Origin: Polytrichum commune
Taxonomy: Eukaryota; Streptophyta; Polytrichopsida; Polytrichales; Polytrichaceae
DNA length: 64,000 nucleotides
Direction of reading: 5' to 3'
NCBI GenBank assembly: GCA_950295325.1
Contig: OX485806.1
Location: 30,258,001 to 30,322,000, forward strand
A program made the position numbers and the translations under genes. This document shows, piece after piece, positions 39,481-50,689 of this stretch. How positions within the stretch are numbered: the stretch's first letter is position 1; each line of letters starts with the position of its first letter. The notes under the pieces are model-generated. The model was not told the origin of the DNA and did not search any database. It saw only the letters and a program-made list of their open reading frames with translations.

Positions 39481-39679
39481 TGAGTGGTTTAAGGTGAAAG
39501 GGCACATTTTAGGGACCAAGAGGCCTATTTGAGACCATATGGGCATGTTTCCACTACATTGGGGTGCAAACGCATATTTTGGGTGTAAGAGGTTATCTTT
39601 TAGTTTGGGTTGGATTGATTGTAGGCCAAGAAAAAATAGTTTAAGTGTTTTGAAAGTATATCCAAGCATACGATGACAT

Positions 39680-40031
39680 CTCGGGGGGGGGGGGGGGGTA
39701 GTCATTGGTTGGAGTAGCAATACACGTGCGAACAAATGATAGGGTATTTTTAAAACATGGGAGCAAAAAATTATAATTGGGCTTAAGAGTAATATAGGGT
39801 ATCAAAAATGGCACTGGACATCTTTAAAGTACTATAGGGTATGGAATAATAGGTAATTTGGAATCATAAGTAATGCAAGCCATTTTTCTATTAACCCAAA
39901 GTAGAAATTTACATAATGATAGCATGTGAAAAAAAAAAAGATTTGAAAGTAATACCCCCCTATAAAATAGTGGTTGTTTGCACCTATATCCTTAACTTTT
40001 TAACACACTGCCCCCCCCCCCCCCCCCCGAG
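39680..40031. mobile_element. Family A inverted-repeat element, copy 4 (poly-G termini)
   Basis: The element starts CTCGGGG with a G run of about 16 and ends in a longer C run followed by CCCGAG, the exact inverted end. It is flanked on both sides by a perfect 8-base duplication GATGACAT (39672-39679 and 40032-40039). An 8-base duplication suggests a hAT-type transposase. It has no coding capacity (352 bp), so it is a non-autonomous element. It landed across the ATG of the copia Gag gene. The interior looks different from the other A copies, so it may be a sister family sharing the ends. Confidence 0.8.
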
Positions 40032-40032
40032 G

Positions 40033-40862
40033 ATGACATCCTTTGAAAGCAAAGCCGCTAGAGTCATTGATAAGTTCAATGGAGGGAACTTCAACTTTTG
40101 CAAGTTCAAAATTAAAATGTTGTTGGCATCCATGAATCTTTGAGACATTGTGGATGGATAAGATGAAGCTCCACCTTCCAATGCACATCCAAGGGTCAAG
40201 AAAGAATACCAAAAACGCATCAAGAAGACCATGTTCATCATTGGCTTCAACTTGACAGACACCCAATTTGCATATATACATAAAAAATTACAAAGGAATA
40301 AGAAGGCATGAAAGATCCTCTGCAACATTTTCGAAATAAAGAGATTGTCCAACATCATCTTTGTTCATCGCAAGCTCTTCACGTGCAAGATGAAAGAGGG
40401 TGACGACCTGTTAGATCATGCTAACAAGATCAAGATGCTCGTGGATCAGCTCGCTTGCTTGGAAGTACCTATGAGAAATGAAAACATCATCATGACTTTG
40501 TTTGAGAGTTTGCTAGCGTCATATGAATATTTGATCACAACCTTGGAAACGATGCCAATGAAGTAACTTACAATGGACTATGTAACGACATGTTTAATGC
40601 ACGAGATGTCAAAACGCAAATAGAAGAAGCCCAAGGTGAAGATACCGCCATTGTGTTGGGACAAAGTAAAGGGGACAACTCACTTTTATGCCAAGGCGCA
40701 AGGTCGTGCTTTTATTGTAGAAAACTGGGCCACATTGCATGTATTTACGACAATGCAAAATGTAGGAGTGCAAAAAATGAAAAGAATATGAATGATGATG
40801 ACAACTATGCATTTGCGATGCATGATGGGTACATTTCAAGAGCACGTGTAAATGAATCATGA
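40033..40862 (+). pseudogene. Copia Gag remnant with damaged zinc knuckle
   Basis: The frame begins MTSFESKAARVIDKFNGGNF, the typical start of a plant copia Gag (UBN2-type) polyprotein, and stops at 40141. The same frame reopens at 40345-40566 with the Gag segment containing LLDHANKIKMLVDQLACLEV. A frameshift then moves the reading to 40590-40862, which carries the nucleic-acid-binding knuckle CFYCRKLGHIACIY. A CCHC knuckle needs Cys five residues after the His; here it is Tyr, so the finger is broken. At least two stops and one frameshift make this a clear pseudogene. Confidence 0.85.
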
Positions 40863-41262
40863 ATTTGGGAGGGCTCCACCAAGGATATGGCTTTGTATAG
40901 GGTTGCATTCGACACATATGAGGTAATTGCTACACGCAATGTATATTTTGGTAACGATAGTATTATCGAAACCATCATAATGGAATTTATTGTCATGTAA
41001 GTAATTGTGAGAGTTAAAATCAACCGAATTTATATCAAAGATACATTCCACATGCTCAAGTTGCAAGCCAATTTGCTATTGTTGAGCAAACCTGTGTCAA
41101 ACAAATTGAAAGTACAATTCAACCTAAACGAATGTTTTGTAAAAATTTGTGATAGTAAAGCCATTGCAATTGCGCTACGCGAAGGTAATTTGTACGAAAA
41201 TGAACTTTACAAAGTTCGGAGCGGATGCAACCAACTTGGAACAATCTCCAATGGGAGATGAT
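40863..41262 (+). pseudogene. Copia protease-region remnant
   Basis: This follows the Gag knuckle directly. The translation includes a TKDMALYRVAFDTYEVI-like stretch and, from 41007, a segment with LQANLLLLSKPVSNKLKVQF, matching the usual copia protease-to-integrase linker. The catalytic DSG(A/T) triad expected just before TKxM is not present (the sequence reads EGS), so the protease is dead. The frame is cut at 41262 by a short insertion element and resumes at 41889 with the integrase zinc-binding region. Confidence 0.75.
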
Positions 41263-41888
41263 CTTGGGGAGGTCACTCTCTCTTATATTAATGCATACAC
41301 GTGCGCTTATGACCTATTTATTAGGGGGGCTATTTACCGTGTAGAAAAAATTATAAGGTATGGTATTTTTCAAAATAAAAGTAATTGCTTGTATTTTTAT
41401 ACATCCTATCAATAATTATAAATTTTTGGGGGGATCATTTAAAAATACCTTATTTTACTTATACTGCCAAAGAAAAATGAAAAGAATATTGCAATTCAAA
41501 CAATGTGTTGAAATTTTTCCTTCCGGCACGTAAGTAGTGAACATTAACTCCACATTGGATACATTGGTTCAATAACGTTCAAGCCAACCAACTTGTGAAG
41601 TCATCCATCCAAGTTTTTTCAATTAAAAATCACCTCTTTTCATCCACTAGCACATATCCTACCCTAGACCCACCACCCCTAGTAATTGTTTCCACACTAT
41701 TTTATATGTACTAACTAGATAAAAGAGGCCATTATATGTGATGGTATTTTACATGTAAACATGATATATTATTTAAGAACCCCTATATTATATGTACATT
41801 TTTTGCAAAAATTATCCACAATGAATATATCGGACCTTATTTTTTATTGCACGTTGTTTCTACGATTTTTGTTAATGACCTCCCCGAG
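41263..41888. mobile_element. Family A inverted-repeat element, copy 2
   Basis: The terminal inverted repeats are CTTGGGGAGGTCA on the left and CTCGGGGAGGTCA (reverse complement) on the right. The flanks are GAGATGAT (41255-41262) and GAGATGGT (41889-41896), an 8-base target duplication with one mismatch. Removing the element rejoins the copia protease and integrase frame (Gly-Asp to Gly-Val-Leu-Lys-Leu), which confirms the boundaries. At 626 bp it encodes nothing. Both ends share long stretches with the copy at 14243-14543, in opposite orientation. Confidence 0.88.
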
Positions 41889-42868
41889 GAGATGGTGTGC
41901 TCAAGCTTTAGCACCGCCGTCTTAGCCATTTGAATGTGAAGAGTATTCATACACTCTAAAACATGGTAAGTAGTAGAAACCTTAGCAAAAAAAATTGTCC
42001 TACATTCTCGTTGCTTTGTAAAACATTCATTGAAGACTAACAACATAGGACTGCATTTCCGAACAAGAAGGGGGAGGAGGCGAGCGACCAAGCCTTTGGA
42101 GATTATGCATTCCTACGTGTGTGGCCCTATAAGAACCACATCTATGAATAATGTAAAGTATTTCGTGACCTTCATTGACAATTTCTCAAAGCATATGTGA
42201 TTGTATGCATTCCAAATGGTAGTGTTTTGAGAGGTTCAAAGAGTTCAAGACACTTCTAGAGACGCAATAAAAATAAAAATTAAGGTGTTTGTCGGACGAC
42301 GGCAAGGAGTTCATCTCCAATGTAAACAAAAGGTTTTTGAAGGACCATGGTATTGTAAAACAAACGTCCATCCCATATAGGCCTCAACAAGATGGAGTGG
42401 TGGAGCGTGCAAATCGCACTATCGCGGAGATGACAAGAAACATGCTTTATGCTCAAAACTTTTTCAAATTATTTGGGATGAAAGCAGTGGCCAATGCGGT
42501 TTACACATGAAACCAATGTCCAACAAGGATGTTGGATTCAATTACAAAGGAGAAAGCGTAAAATGGAAAGATGCCTTGCATTGCACACATGTGTATGTTT
42601 GGATGCGTTGCCTATGTAATGATGCCAGATGAAAAGAGGATAAGCTTGATGCAAAGGACACCAAATGTTTGTTTTTTTTTATTATTGTAAGGGAACTAAA
42701 GCCTATAGGTTGATGTGTTTCCAGATTTTAAAAATCATAAAAAGTAGACACGTGGTATTCATGGAGGATAACACGAGCATTGGAAGTGATTTGGAGATGC
42801 ATCAAAGTGAGAGAAATGAAAGTCTTACAGTGGTCATTGTAGATGAATCTTTCAAATCATCTTCGTGA
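41889..42868 (+). pseudogene. Copia integrase remnant
   Basis: After the insertion, translation near 41898 gives VLKL-stop-HRRLSHLNVK, the HH half of the integrase HHCC zinc-binding domain, and a degraded CC half follows. The core is best preserved at 42289-42510: SDDGKEF supplies an acidic catalytic residue and PQQDGVVERANRTI contains the Glu of the D,D-35-E triad. The C-terminal segment at 42665-42868 contains GTKAYRLM and KSRHVVFMED, the usual domain before reverse transcriptase. Several stops and frameshifts are present. No reverse transcriptase follows. Confidence 0.85.
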
Positions 42869-43135
42869 GATGATGGTGAGGAGTGTGAGGAGCAAGTGGA
42901 AATCAATTGGTTACAAATGGGGAAGCAATTGAAAGACCCACGAGAATGACGTCCACATCAAGTGATTCGGCGAAGATGGAAGATATCCTAAGAGGGAGTG
43001 ACATCCATCATGGGCCCAAGGATAAGAACAAGATGGAACAACATAACAACATACTTTATGCTCAAAATCATATGTCTTTGTGTATGTGTTTCTTGCTTGT
43101 GCATGCTCATTTCTAGTCATATTGACTTCCAATAC

Positions 43136-43400
43136 AAAGGGGGAGTGTGGTTGTTGATGGCCAACCCTCCTGCTGTGCATCAACTTACTTTAGGTTAGGT
43201 TTACATTTAGTGAAGGTGGCAATACATGGGCATTAACCACGACAATACAATTCGTATTGACCAAGACAATTAGAATCAACCAAGACAATTAGAATTGGTA
43301 ACCCTATATAAAATAATTAGTGTAGTGATTTCAAGGATATATTTCTCCCCAGCCCTACCATTTATGAATATGTACTTCAAAATCCAAATATGGTAAATTA
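43136..43400 (+). repeat. Copia polypurine tract and 3' LTR remnant
   Basis: AAAGGGGGAG at 43136-43145 is a polypurine tract where plus-strand synthesis would prime. It is followed by TGTGGT and then TGTTGATGGCC, a typical copia LTR start in TG; whether the LTR begins at 43146 or 43152 is unclear because of a 6-base near-duplication. A TATATAAA motif at 43305-43312 fits an LTR promoter. The right end was not determined and no matching 5' LTR was seen. Confidence 0.6.
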
Positions 43401-43779
43401 AAATAAAATAAACATTGTGCAACTGCATTGAATATTAAAACCCAAATATTCATCAAAATTAAATTAACCATGAATTGTTGTAAAATTCTCATTGATTTGA
43501 AAGGCAGTCTGAACAATTGTTTGGATAGCCCCCCTAGAAATAATAATTTGGGCAACATCTAAAACAAATATTTTCTTGGGCAGGTCTGAAAGTTTCTCGG
43601 GCAATAAAAAAATGTATTCAATTTGCCCAAAACTTAACAAGTAGGCCTATGTATAGACCTGTAAATCCATAAAATTGGCTTGGAGGGTCCGTTCACGTGA
43701 TCCTGCTCATGTTCTAGTCACACTCGGGTAATAATAGGGCAAAACACTCTTGCAACCAATTGCTTCCAATTGCTTGTTT

Positions 43780-44115
43780 TTCACATCCTCCAACTTCAAC
43801 CAATTAGATTTACACATTGACATTTGTGTTGCATTAGCGAATATACAATGAAGCATCAACAACAAATTGATTGAAATTGGACCTCCTTTGATTCAATTAT
43901 GGTTATTGAAAGTGCATGTTTGTTGATTTCTTTACTAAATACATAGGTTCTCTCCAATTATGTGTCAATTATTGAGTGTGGAGTAGTTATCAAAACTTGA
44001 AGATGTTATCCAATCTCTTTTGAACATGTGTTTTTTAGGTGCTTTTCTTTTAATCGTCACCGAGCCACACACTTGTCACCAATCAAATATTGTATAGGGG
44101 TTCGATTAAGAAAGT
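43780..44115. repeat. Dispersed repeat D, copy 2
   Basis: ATGAAGCATCAACAAC, ATGGTTATTGAAAGTGC, ATGTTTGTTGATTTCT and TTATTGAGTGTG match 6470-6790. It lies right of the copia remnant. Confidence 0.65.
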
Positions 44116-45469
44116 AAAAGAATGTTCTTTTGTTGTTCAATTTGAATAACCATGTCCAAAACATGTCTTCTTCAAATTTGTAGATATTGTCATCTCAAAT
44201 GTGCCTTGCTAGACTGATTTCGGATCTTTGAAGCTAATTATATTCTTGAATTGATTTTGGAAAAAAATCTTTGGTTTACATTCTATTGAAACCGGTGTTT
44301 TTTTTGGATGAATGAAAGGCAATAATGTCCTTGTGTTGAGCTTCGTGGTGTGTAGGACCTAAGTAAACTTCTTCATTGGGAAGGTGAATGTGTAGGGTGC
44401 CATAACTTCAAGGTTTTATTATTTTATTTGCATTGACTCCAAAACTAGCATCGAAACCCCAAATTAGTACGTTGGCCTCACTTGGAGTCAATCAACCTCC
44501 ACCTATAGGGGGTCCTTGTTTCTCCTAAAGCTCTCCATCTATGATTGAGAGTTTATTTGGATGTCACAAACCCCAAGCCACCGTTTGTACATATACTCGC
44601 AGTTCCATGGCGGTCATAGCTTCACAAAATGCATGTGAACTTTAAAGTCATTAATCCGGCATGTGCTAGGTGTTCAATTTTATAGCTTGTCTAACCTCAA
44701 AAATAGCGGAGAAATAGGTTCAAAGACTTTGAGTTAATGTTGTGGGACTTAAGAATGTAAAATTGGACATGACGTGGGCAACATGATGTATAGAAGCAGC
44801 CACATCATGTCATGTTACAACATACTTTGCGGCATCCTATGCCTAGGTATGTGCGAACCTAGGAAATGAAACCTTCAAGGCTTGTGGAATAATATGTAAG
44901 TGCACATGAGGGAGTTTTCTTGGGATAATGATGTGCAAAATATACTTAGCCCATAGGTATTCCCAAAGAAAAAGATATAGGTATATGTGGGCTTAAAAAG
45001 CCTTTCCAATCCCATAAATATGATAACATGGCTTCACAACAATTTTTCCAAACTTGACTATGGGATGGATGACAAACATATGACACAACTTGGTTATAAG
45101 TGGTTTATAATGAGTATGTGATAGAAACAATGTTGGGGGACTGGGATAGATATGGATTGGTTACCCTAGAGGGTAGGGGAACCTTTCCCATGCATCCTAA
45201 TGGTATCGAAAGGTTGTTGGCAAGAAATTGACTTATGATTTAAGCGATCACTTGATGGTAGACTAAGACATTACCATTGTAATTTGTGTTGGCTTATGTG
45301 CCAAAAAATATCTTAATAACTTAAAGAGTGGGACTTAGATATTATACATCATACATCATACCTTATTTTCCCTCTTACTTATCTACCACATACTTATCCT
45401 ATAGCCTTATGTCATTGACTTTGTTTTTGTATGTACATATCTTATTCTCCCACACTTAAATGTATGAAT

Positions 45470-45541
<72 letters not shown>

Positions 45542-46949
45542 ACACATATATATGTTCTTCACTACAAAAACCTGGATGTAGGGGGTTTTAGAGGACCCTA
45601 TGAACGCATATGTTTAGAAAAATTAAAGAGGGGTGCACCCCCCTAGGAGGTGCAAATGGATGGGACATAACATATGGCCATCATGGTAGTCACAACCAGT
45701 GTGACATGACAACACTTGATGTGTGATCAAAATTACTACAATAATGATTATAGGATTTTACTTCAAAAATTTGATCAACTACCACTAGCAGTCAACTTCA
45801 AGAAGAACTCTTCAGAAAATTCAATTCCAAAAAGACTATGGACCGTTACATCTTGCAACCAACAAGATCTAATGATTCCAAAAAAATTGTTGGAGTCCAC
45901 TTATCATATTCACTGCAAACAAAGTTGACTTACCAGTGGACGAAGGTGTTGATCATGTTGGTTTGTCCCTAGACAAATTATTGGACTTACCCCCAATCCC
46001 TTGCTAATGTGACGTTTTTGGCTCCGTCATCACACGATGTGGCGCAATGTGACAAAAGCCAACATGCAATCCTTGGCTATGATGTTCCAAACTGATTGAC
46101 TTCACCACGAACCCTATGGAGGGCAAGTATTTCATAAAGTCCTTTCATCCAATTGACATGAATCCACAACCGGCAGACTCAACAACAATGTTGGGCGTTG
46201 TTTTTAATTGAAGGAATATACTTTGACTAAAAAATCCACAAAATATTCCAACTTTGTCTTCACAGATCCATTACTTTGGTCAATATAATTCCAAATAAAT
46301 ACAGAATGATTAAAACCCTATATATATATCACATCAAACCAATATTGCGCTCCTATTTATAGTAAATCTTAATGAGCTTCATGTGGTTATGTCGTATCAG
46401 ATGCGATAACACAATTGAATGGCGTGTTGGAGAGAATCTGAAACCAAGCTAGAATTTGATAGGAAAAACAACCAAGTTATGAAGTCGAATTGAATCTTCA
46501 GTTCCACTTTATGTTCTGACATCTCAATTATGATAGAACATCATAAATGTGCATGGGTATGTATACGACTTGCCATACACAGGGATATGATGGGAAGAAG
46601 ATGAGATGCTATCGGAATACACACTTGAAACTAGGTATCTGCGCATTAGAATATGCCAAAATAATGATGTACACCTGCCATCACACACACACAAAAAAAT
46701 CTATAAAGCTGGCTGCTGGTCTAGTATGTATAATTTTATGTCAAAGCTAGGCCCTTTTGGACTACTGTTGTGTACTGCATGAAGGCTGGAACTTTGTGGT
46801 GTCTTATCCATTGTCAATAAAGGGCCCCTAGTAACAACCAGTCCCTCGTAGGTTTAGGGCTAACTCACTCCAACTAAAACCCACTAGATGAGTTTAGGGT
46901 TGCAAATGCCGTTCACGAAGTCAAACCATCTAATCATAAGCCTTCAAAA
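44116..46949. other. Gene-free stretch with a microsatellite
   Basis: Besides the TA/CA tract at 45472 I see no structure that I can name. ORFs are short (up to about 70 codons) and have no motif. Confidence 0.35.
45472..45541. repeat. TA/CA compound microsatellite
   Basis: A long TA run followed by a CA run, likely highly variable. The 71-codon ORF across it is not a gene. Confidence 0.95.
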
Positions 46950-47352
46950 GTTGAAGACTACACTCAGTGTTCAAGATTGAAGCGCTCATATGAGTTTCAT
47001 TTTGAAGGGCTCTCAAATTTCAGCCCTTCAGTTGAAAGGCTCGTTCAAATCCAAGACGTCAATCTAAGAATATAGAAATGAAATATAAAACTCATATTGA
47101 ACTTGTGCATGAATTATATGGTACATGTTTCTAGTACAATGTGAAGAATTTAAGAATCAACCATCTAACTCCACTTCTTGTAGTGACAGATTGTTGGTTC
47201 GTGTGGTCGGCAGATTATATTGAAGACTTCAAGTGACGTCTTCATTTTCAATTTGGGGTTGCGTTTTGAAGAGATGTTTTGAGAGAGGTATATTTTGAAG
47301 GGCCAAATCGCGTTTGAAGGGCATTGAAGACTTCAATCTTGAACATTGACTA
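46950..47352. mobile_element. Possible foldback element
   Basis: GTGTTCAAGATTGAAG near 46968 recurs inverted near 47330, with shared adjacent GAAGAC and CCCTTCA motifs. It abuts the F element to its right. The arms are short and imperfect, and no target duplication is resolved. Confidence 0.4.
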
Positions 47353-47355
47353 CAC

Positions 47356-47802
47356 TGATTACCCCAATTAGTGCTTGTTACTATTCGGAGTTGTGCAATG
47401 CAATGCCTGGGAAGTTTTTGGGCATAGTCGGTCAAGATCCTAGTGATTCTAAATCCAACCAGTTACATGTTGACATCTTCCAGTTTTTCTATCTTCATTT
47501 GAGGTATATTCCATAGATTCCTCTAAAGTGATTGGTAATTCTTCTGAAGTCTCGAACTTCAACCAGCTATTTCTCAAACTCAACCAGTTCATATGTAACT
47601 AACTGTCGGTTCTCCTCGAGCCTTGGCGCAATGCAATAACGTCTTACTCAAGAGCTTAGTCTTTGTTAACGAAAGTTTAATACGTTGTTTGGACATTATA
47701 GAACATAAATGACTTTGCTTAGTAGAATATGACATTCTCATAAAAAATAAATTATAGCACTATTTGACTCTGAATAGTAACACGCACTAATTGGGGCAAT
47801 CA
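47356..47802. mobile_element. Family F foldback MITE interrupted by family E
   Basis: The left arm starts at TGATTACCCC and continues through TACTATTCGGAGT. The right arm is its inverse with few changes, ending near 47802. Subtracting the nested insertion at 47405-47627 and its 10-base duplication leaves about 214 bp, the same size as the F copies at 50371-50580 and 62383-62593. It is non-coding. The size match and exact repair confirm the nesting. Confidence 0.82.
47405..47627. mobile_element. Family E short element with 10-bp target duplication
   Basis: The perfect repeat GCAATGCAAT flanks the element at 47395-47404 and 47628-47637; because GCAAT is internally repeated, the true duplication may be 9 or 10 bases, a size typical of Mutator-like transposases. 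The 223-bp element starts GCCTGGGAAG and ends CTTGGC, with only weak terminal inverse similarity. Related copies in both orientations lie at about 225-395, 665-1145, 10740-10965, 21130-21345 and 33850-34080. No protein is encoded. Confidence 0.78.
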
Positions 47803-48439
47803 ATGGAATTCGCAACAATTTCACCTTTCCAATGGATGAGTCTATATAGACACCATGAAGCACTGGCCCTGCATATGAATTGGGAGTGCCACAAACCACT
47901 CCAATGAAATATTTTTCTTGATGTCAATATCCAATATACTAAGATACTCCCTGAGATACTAAGCTACTCTTGAGGATACTTAAATGATGTTTTTTTTTAA
48001 CTATGCGTACTTACTGGCTTCTGCAACAACTGATTAGGGCTTAAAGACAAAAGGTTTGTCAATTTTAACTTTGGCATTACTCTGGGTGTTATGAGTCAAA
48101 ACGGGAAGGCAACATATATAAGGTGAACAACAAGCACGGCGGGTCTTCTTGAGACAGGCTTAGAGGTGTGCTAGAAGTAAGCAAGTCATTTCAGGTTATT
48201 ATTACATCTTATAGGTTGTTATACGTTGTTATATGAAGGTGAGTGAAAATTGTCCTAATTAGTCATAGGTTGGAGCGACAATATCTAAGAAGAGATGGGA
48301 TAGAGGAGTTTGAAGTACGTTGGGCTTAAAATTGTTGAAATTTAAACAACTCTTAAAGCTGGGTTTGTTAGAATTTAGTGCGCTGGTGGGATGCTTTGTT
48401 TGGACAATTTTCACTCACCTTCATCTTGGGATTATTCTA

Positions 48440-48790
48440 ACCATCTTATGGGTAAAAGTGGATAATTCATGATCCCTGCATAAGTTCAAGTTCAAGTGAT
48501 TCAAAATTATATTCTAATTATTAATTTTATGAAGAAATAAATGATTCACATTTTAGAAACATATTGATCTACAAAGTCGAGCAATTTATGTCTCCAAAAA
48601 AAATAAAGATAATTCTACATATTTAAGAAGATGGTGCTAAAACCAACATCCTAAAATCTTATACATTAAATACATAATGATCATAAGAATATAAGGAGAA
48701 TGACATCCTCCAACTTAATGCCATGTTGGACCCATGTTGATTTTTGATCATCTACCATTAAAAATCTCAAGATCAAGATTCATAACTTTT
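48440..48790. repeat. Degenerate family B fragment
   Basis: Sequence from about 48450 (GTAAAAGTGGATAATTC, then GTGATTCAAAATTATATTC, then GATCTACAAAGTCGAGCAAT) follows the left half of family B elements in order but has lost the outer terminal repeat. The right half is barely alignable. It is interpreted as an old, truncated copy. Confidence 0.6.
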
Positions 48791-49396
48791 GCACATGAAA
48801 TCAAAATAAGACATATTTGGTGTGTTAGAATCCTCTGTTAATTGCTAAGAATAATAAGAAGAAGATTCTAAAAATTATCACTATACTCAACACTTAACCA
48901 CCAAACACCAAGGCATGTGTTCTTGTTAGGGCAGTCATTGTTGTCCAACAATACCAACATACACATTTGCATTATAATACTCAAATTTTGAACTCACAGA
49001 TAGCTTAAAAGTTGTGTAAACCATCCTAACTCTATAAAGCTTAAATTTGTACGCTGAGATTAACCATAAGAAGCGCCAATTTTCTCGATGAGCTTCTAAG
49101 CTAGACTAACTGTTTCCGAAGATTTCAAGACAATTTTGCTTTTGATCTCTTAGATGTTAAATTCGCAGATGTAGCACCATCTACCTCATAACCAAGTCCC
49201 TTTCTCCTCGCTTGCTTATCACTTGCATTTTGAGACGAAGTATTCAATACCCCCATGAAAGCAAAAAGGACTTATTAACCAATGCTTATCCAGCCACTCC
49301 CTCAGCTGTTTTGCGTTGCGTTGCTTGGTTCTTTGTGTTCGCTTTGGCTTTGCTTTGGTTGTGAGGCATACGCAAGTAGTGTGGAGTTGCTATCCA

Positions 49397-49432
49397 TCCT
49401 TCCTTCCTTCCTTCCTTCCTTCTTTCTTTCTT
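49397..49432. repeat. TTCC/TTTC microsatellite
   Basis: Tandem CCTT units change into CTTT units. Confidence 0.9.
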
Positions 49433-49985
49433 GCTGGCACTTGCGTGATTCGGAGCGTGTCATGGATTTGCCGACACAGGGCTCCGTCATCAGCCTAGCA
49501 AGCCAGCCAGCGAACGAACGCAGCCCCAACATTCTCTTTCAAGGGGTGGCCACTTGGTTTTAAGGAGCCCCAGGGGCCAGGATTTGTCGGTTTGTCCTGT
49601 AGATGTGTTTGTCAAGGTCGGTGCACTAAGCCCCGTGACTCCAAGTCAGTCGCACTACGTAAGCCCTACCAACTTACCAAGGCAACGCAAGGCTCGGCTA
49701 GCTCCAGCATCAGAAGCCTGGCTAGGCTTGGCCCGGCCCAGTAGTATAGGGGCCCGGGGCTGGACGTCTCGCTCTTTGAGCTCCCCTTCCAGCTTTCTTA
49801 ACATGAGAAACGCATTAGTCAACTATATTATAAACCAAAACCCTAATGGCTTTAGCATATTGGATATCGGAATCGGAATCAAAGAGAGTTTGAAATTGTC
49901 TGCGAGATCGAGAAATTTGGATCCACGAGTAAATATGAACTTGTGTGCGTCGTTTTTTATTGGATCATTGTTGTCTTGGTAAGAT
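49433..49985 (+). other. GC-elevated block with a 142-codon ORF, identity unknown
   Basis: The plus-strand frame 49554-49982 is open and starts in an RPRG/SPVTPS-rich segment, passes a GC-rich CWLGLARP-like stretch and ends in ordinary sequence (FSILDIGIGIKESLKLS). GC content rises abruptly around 49650-49790 as in the insertion at 21371-21800. I recognise no family and think a gene is unlikely. Confidence 0.2.
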
Positions 49986-50370
49986 TGGTGGGAAACTCAA
50001 AGACCTATACATCTAGCCTCAGATGAGTAGGAGTTGTAGGGTCAAGGCCCGCATGTGGTGCTCTTGCAATCAGGCGCCCATCGATCTTACCTAGGGTGAG
50101 AACACACTCTGGTTGTTATGATATGATACTTCACTATTTTGAAAGTTGAGTTGACTTGCAAATTAGCATAAAAGACTCCGAATTAGTCCTAGTTACACTT
50201 AGGTGAGATGAAGTAACCACAAATTTCAAGTAAGGTTTTTACGCGATGTTTACTAGATAATCTAACCTTGGTAAGGTTGGTGAAGGGAGGATCTCAAGGA
50301 GCTGGGTGTTTCGTCTTGGGAAGTTGTAACACATCAAGCTCATTTACATTTGTACATCCCAAAGGGACAC

Positions 50371-50580
50371 TGTTTTGTCAAATTAGTGTGGGTTCCCATT
50401 TGGAGTTAAGCATTGCGATAACATTTTACTCAAAGTATCATTTTTTAGCCAAGTAACATAAGTAGTTAGTATGCACACCGAAGAATATGAAATAACTTGG
50501 ATGATAAAAATGATATTCTTAGTAAAATGTTATAGCAATGCGTAACTCCAAATGGTAACCCACACTAATTAGACAAAACA
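50371..50580. mobile_element. Family F foldback MITE
   Basis: The arm beginning TGTTTTGTCAAATTAGTGTG is repeated in inverse at the right end with only a few mismatches over about 80 bases, leaving a loop of a few tens of bases. The inner part (AGTGTGGGTT, TTTGGAGTTA, GCATTGC) matches the other F copies. It is 210 bp and non-coding; a transcript would fold into a long hairpin. Confidence 0.85.
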
Positions 50581-50689
50581 ATGTAGTTGTCTTTGCTTTA
50601 GCATTAGGGATAGTGATGTTGTGTGTGGATGCTAATTACGACAAATTAACCAAATTAACCCCATTTACGTTGATTTTATTCTTCCAACT

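Larger units (their letters stand above)
40032..43400 (+). mobile_element. Decayed Ty1/copia LTR retrotransposon, internally deleted
   Basis: In order on the plus strand there is a Gag-like frame (from ATG 40033), a CCHC knuckle remnant, a protease-region remnant, an integrase zinc-binding remnant, an integrase core and a C-terminal segment. Gag-protease-integrase order defines copia elements. The integrase tail runs almost directly into a polypurine tract (43136-43145) and a 3' LTR-like sequence, so reverse transcriptase and RNase H are missing, a large internal deletion. Stops and frameshifts interrupt every domain. Two short terminal-inverted-repeat elements (39680-40031 and 41263-41888) have inserted into it. 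No 5' LTR matching the 3' side was found. The element cannot move by itself. Confidence 0.85.

Noticed and set aside
40000-40358. Minus-strand ORFs of 93 and 124 codons
   Set aside because: They are antisense to the copia Gag remnant and run into the poly-C element end.
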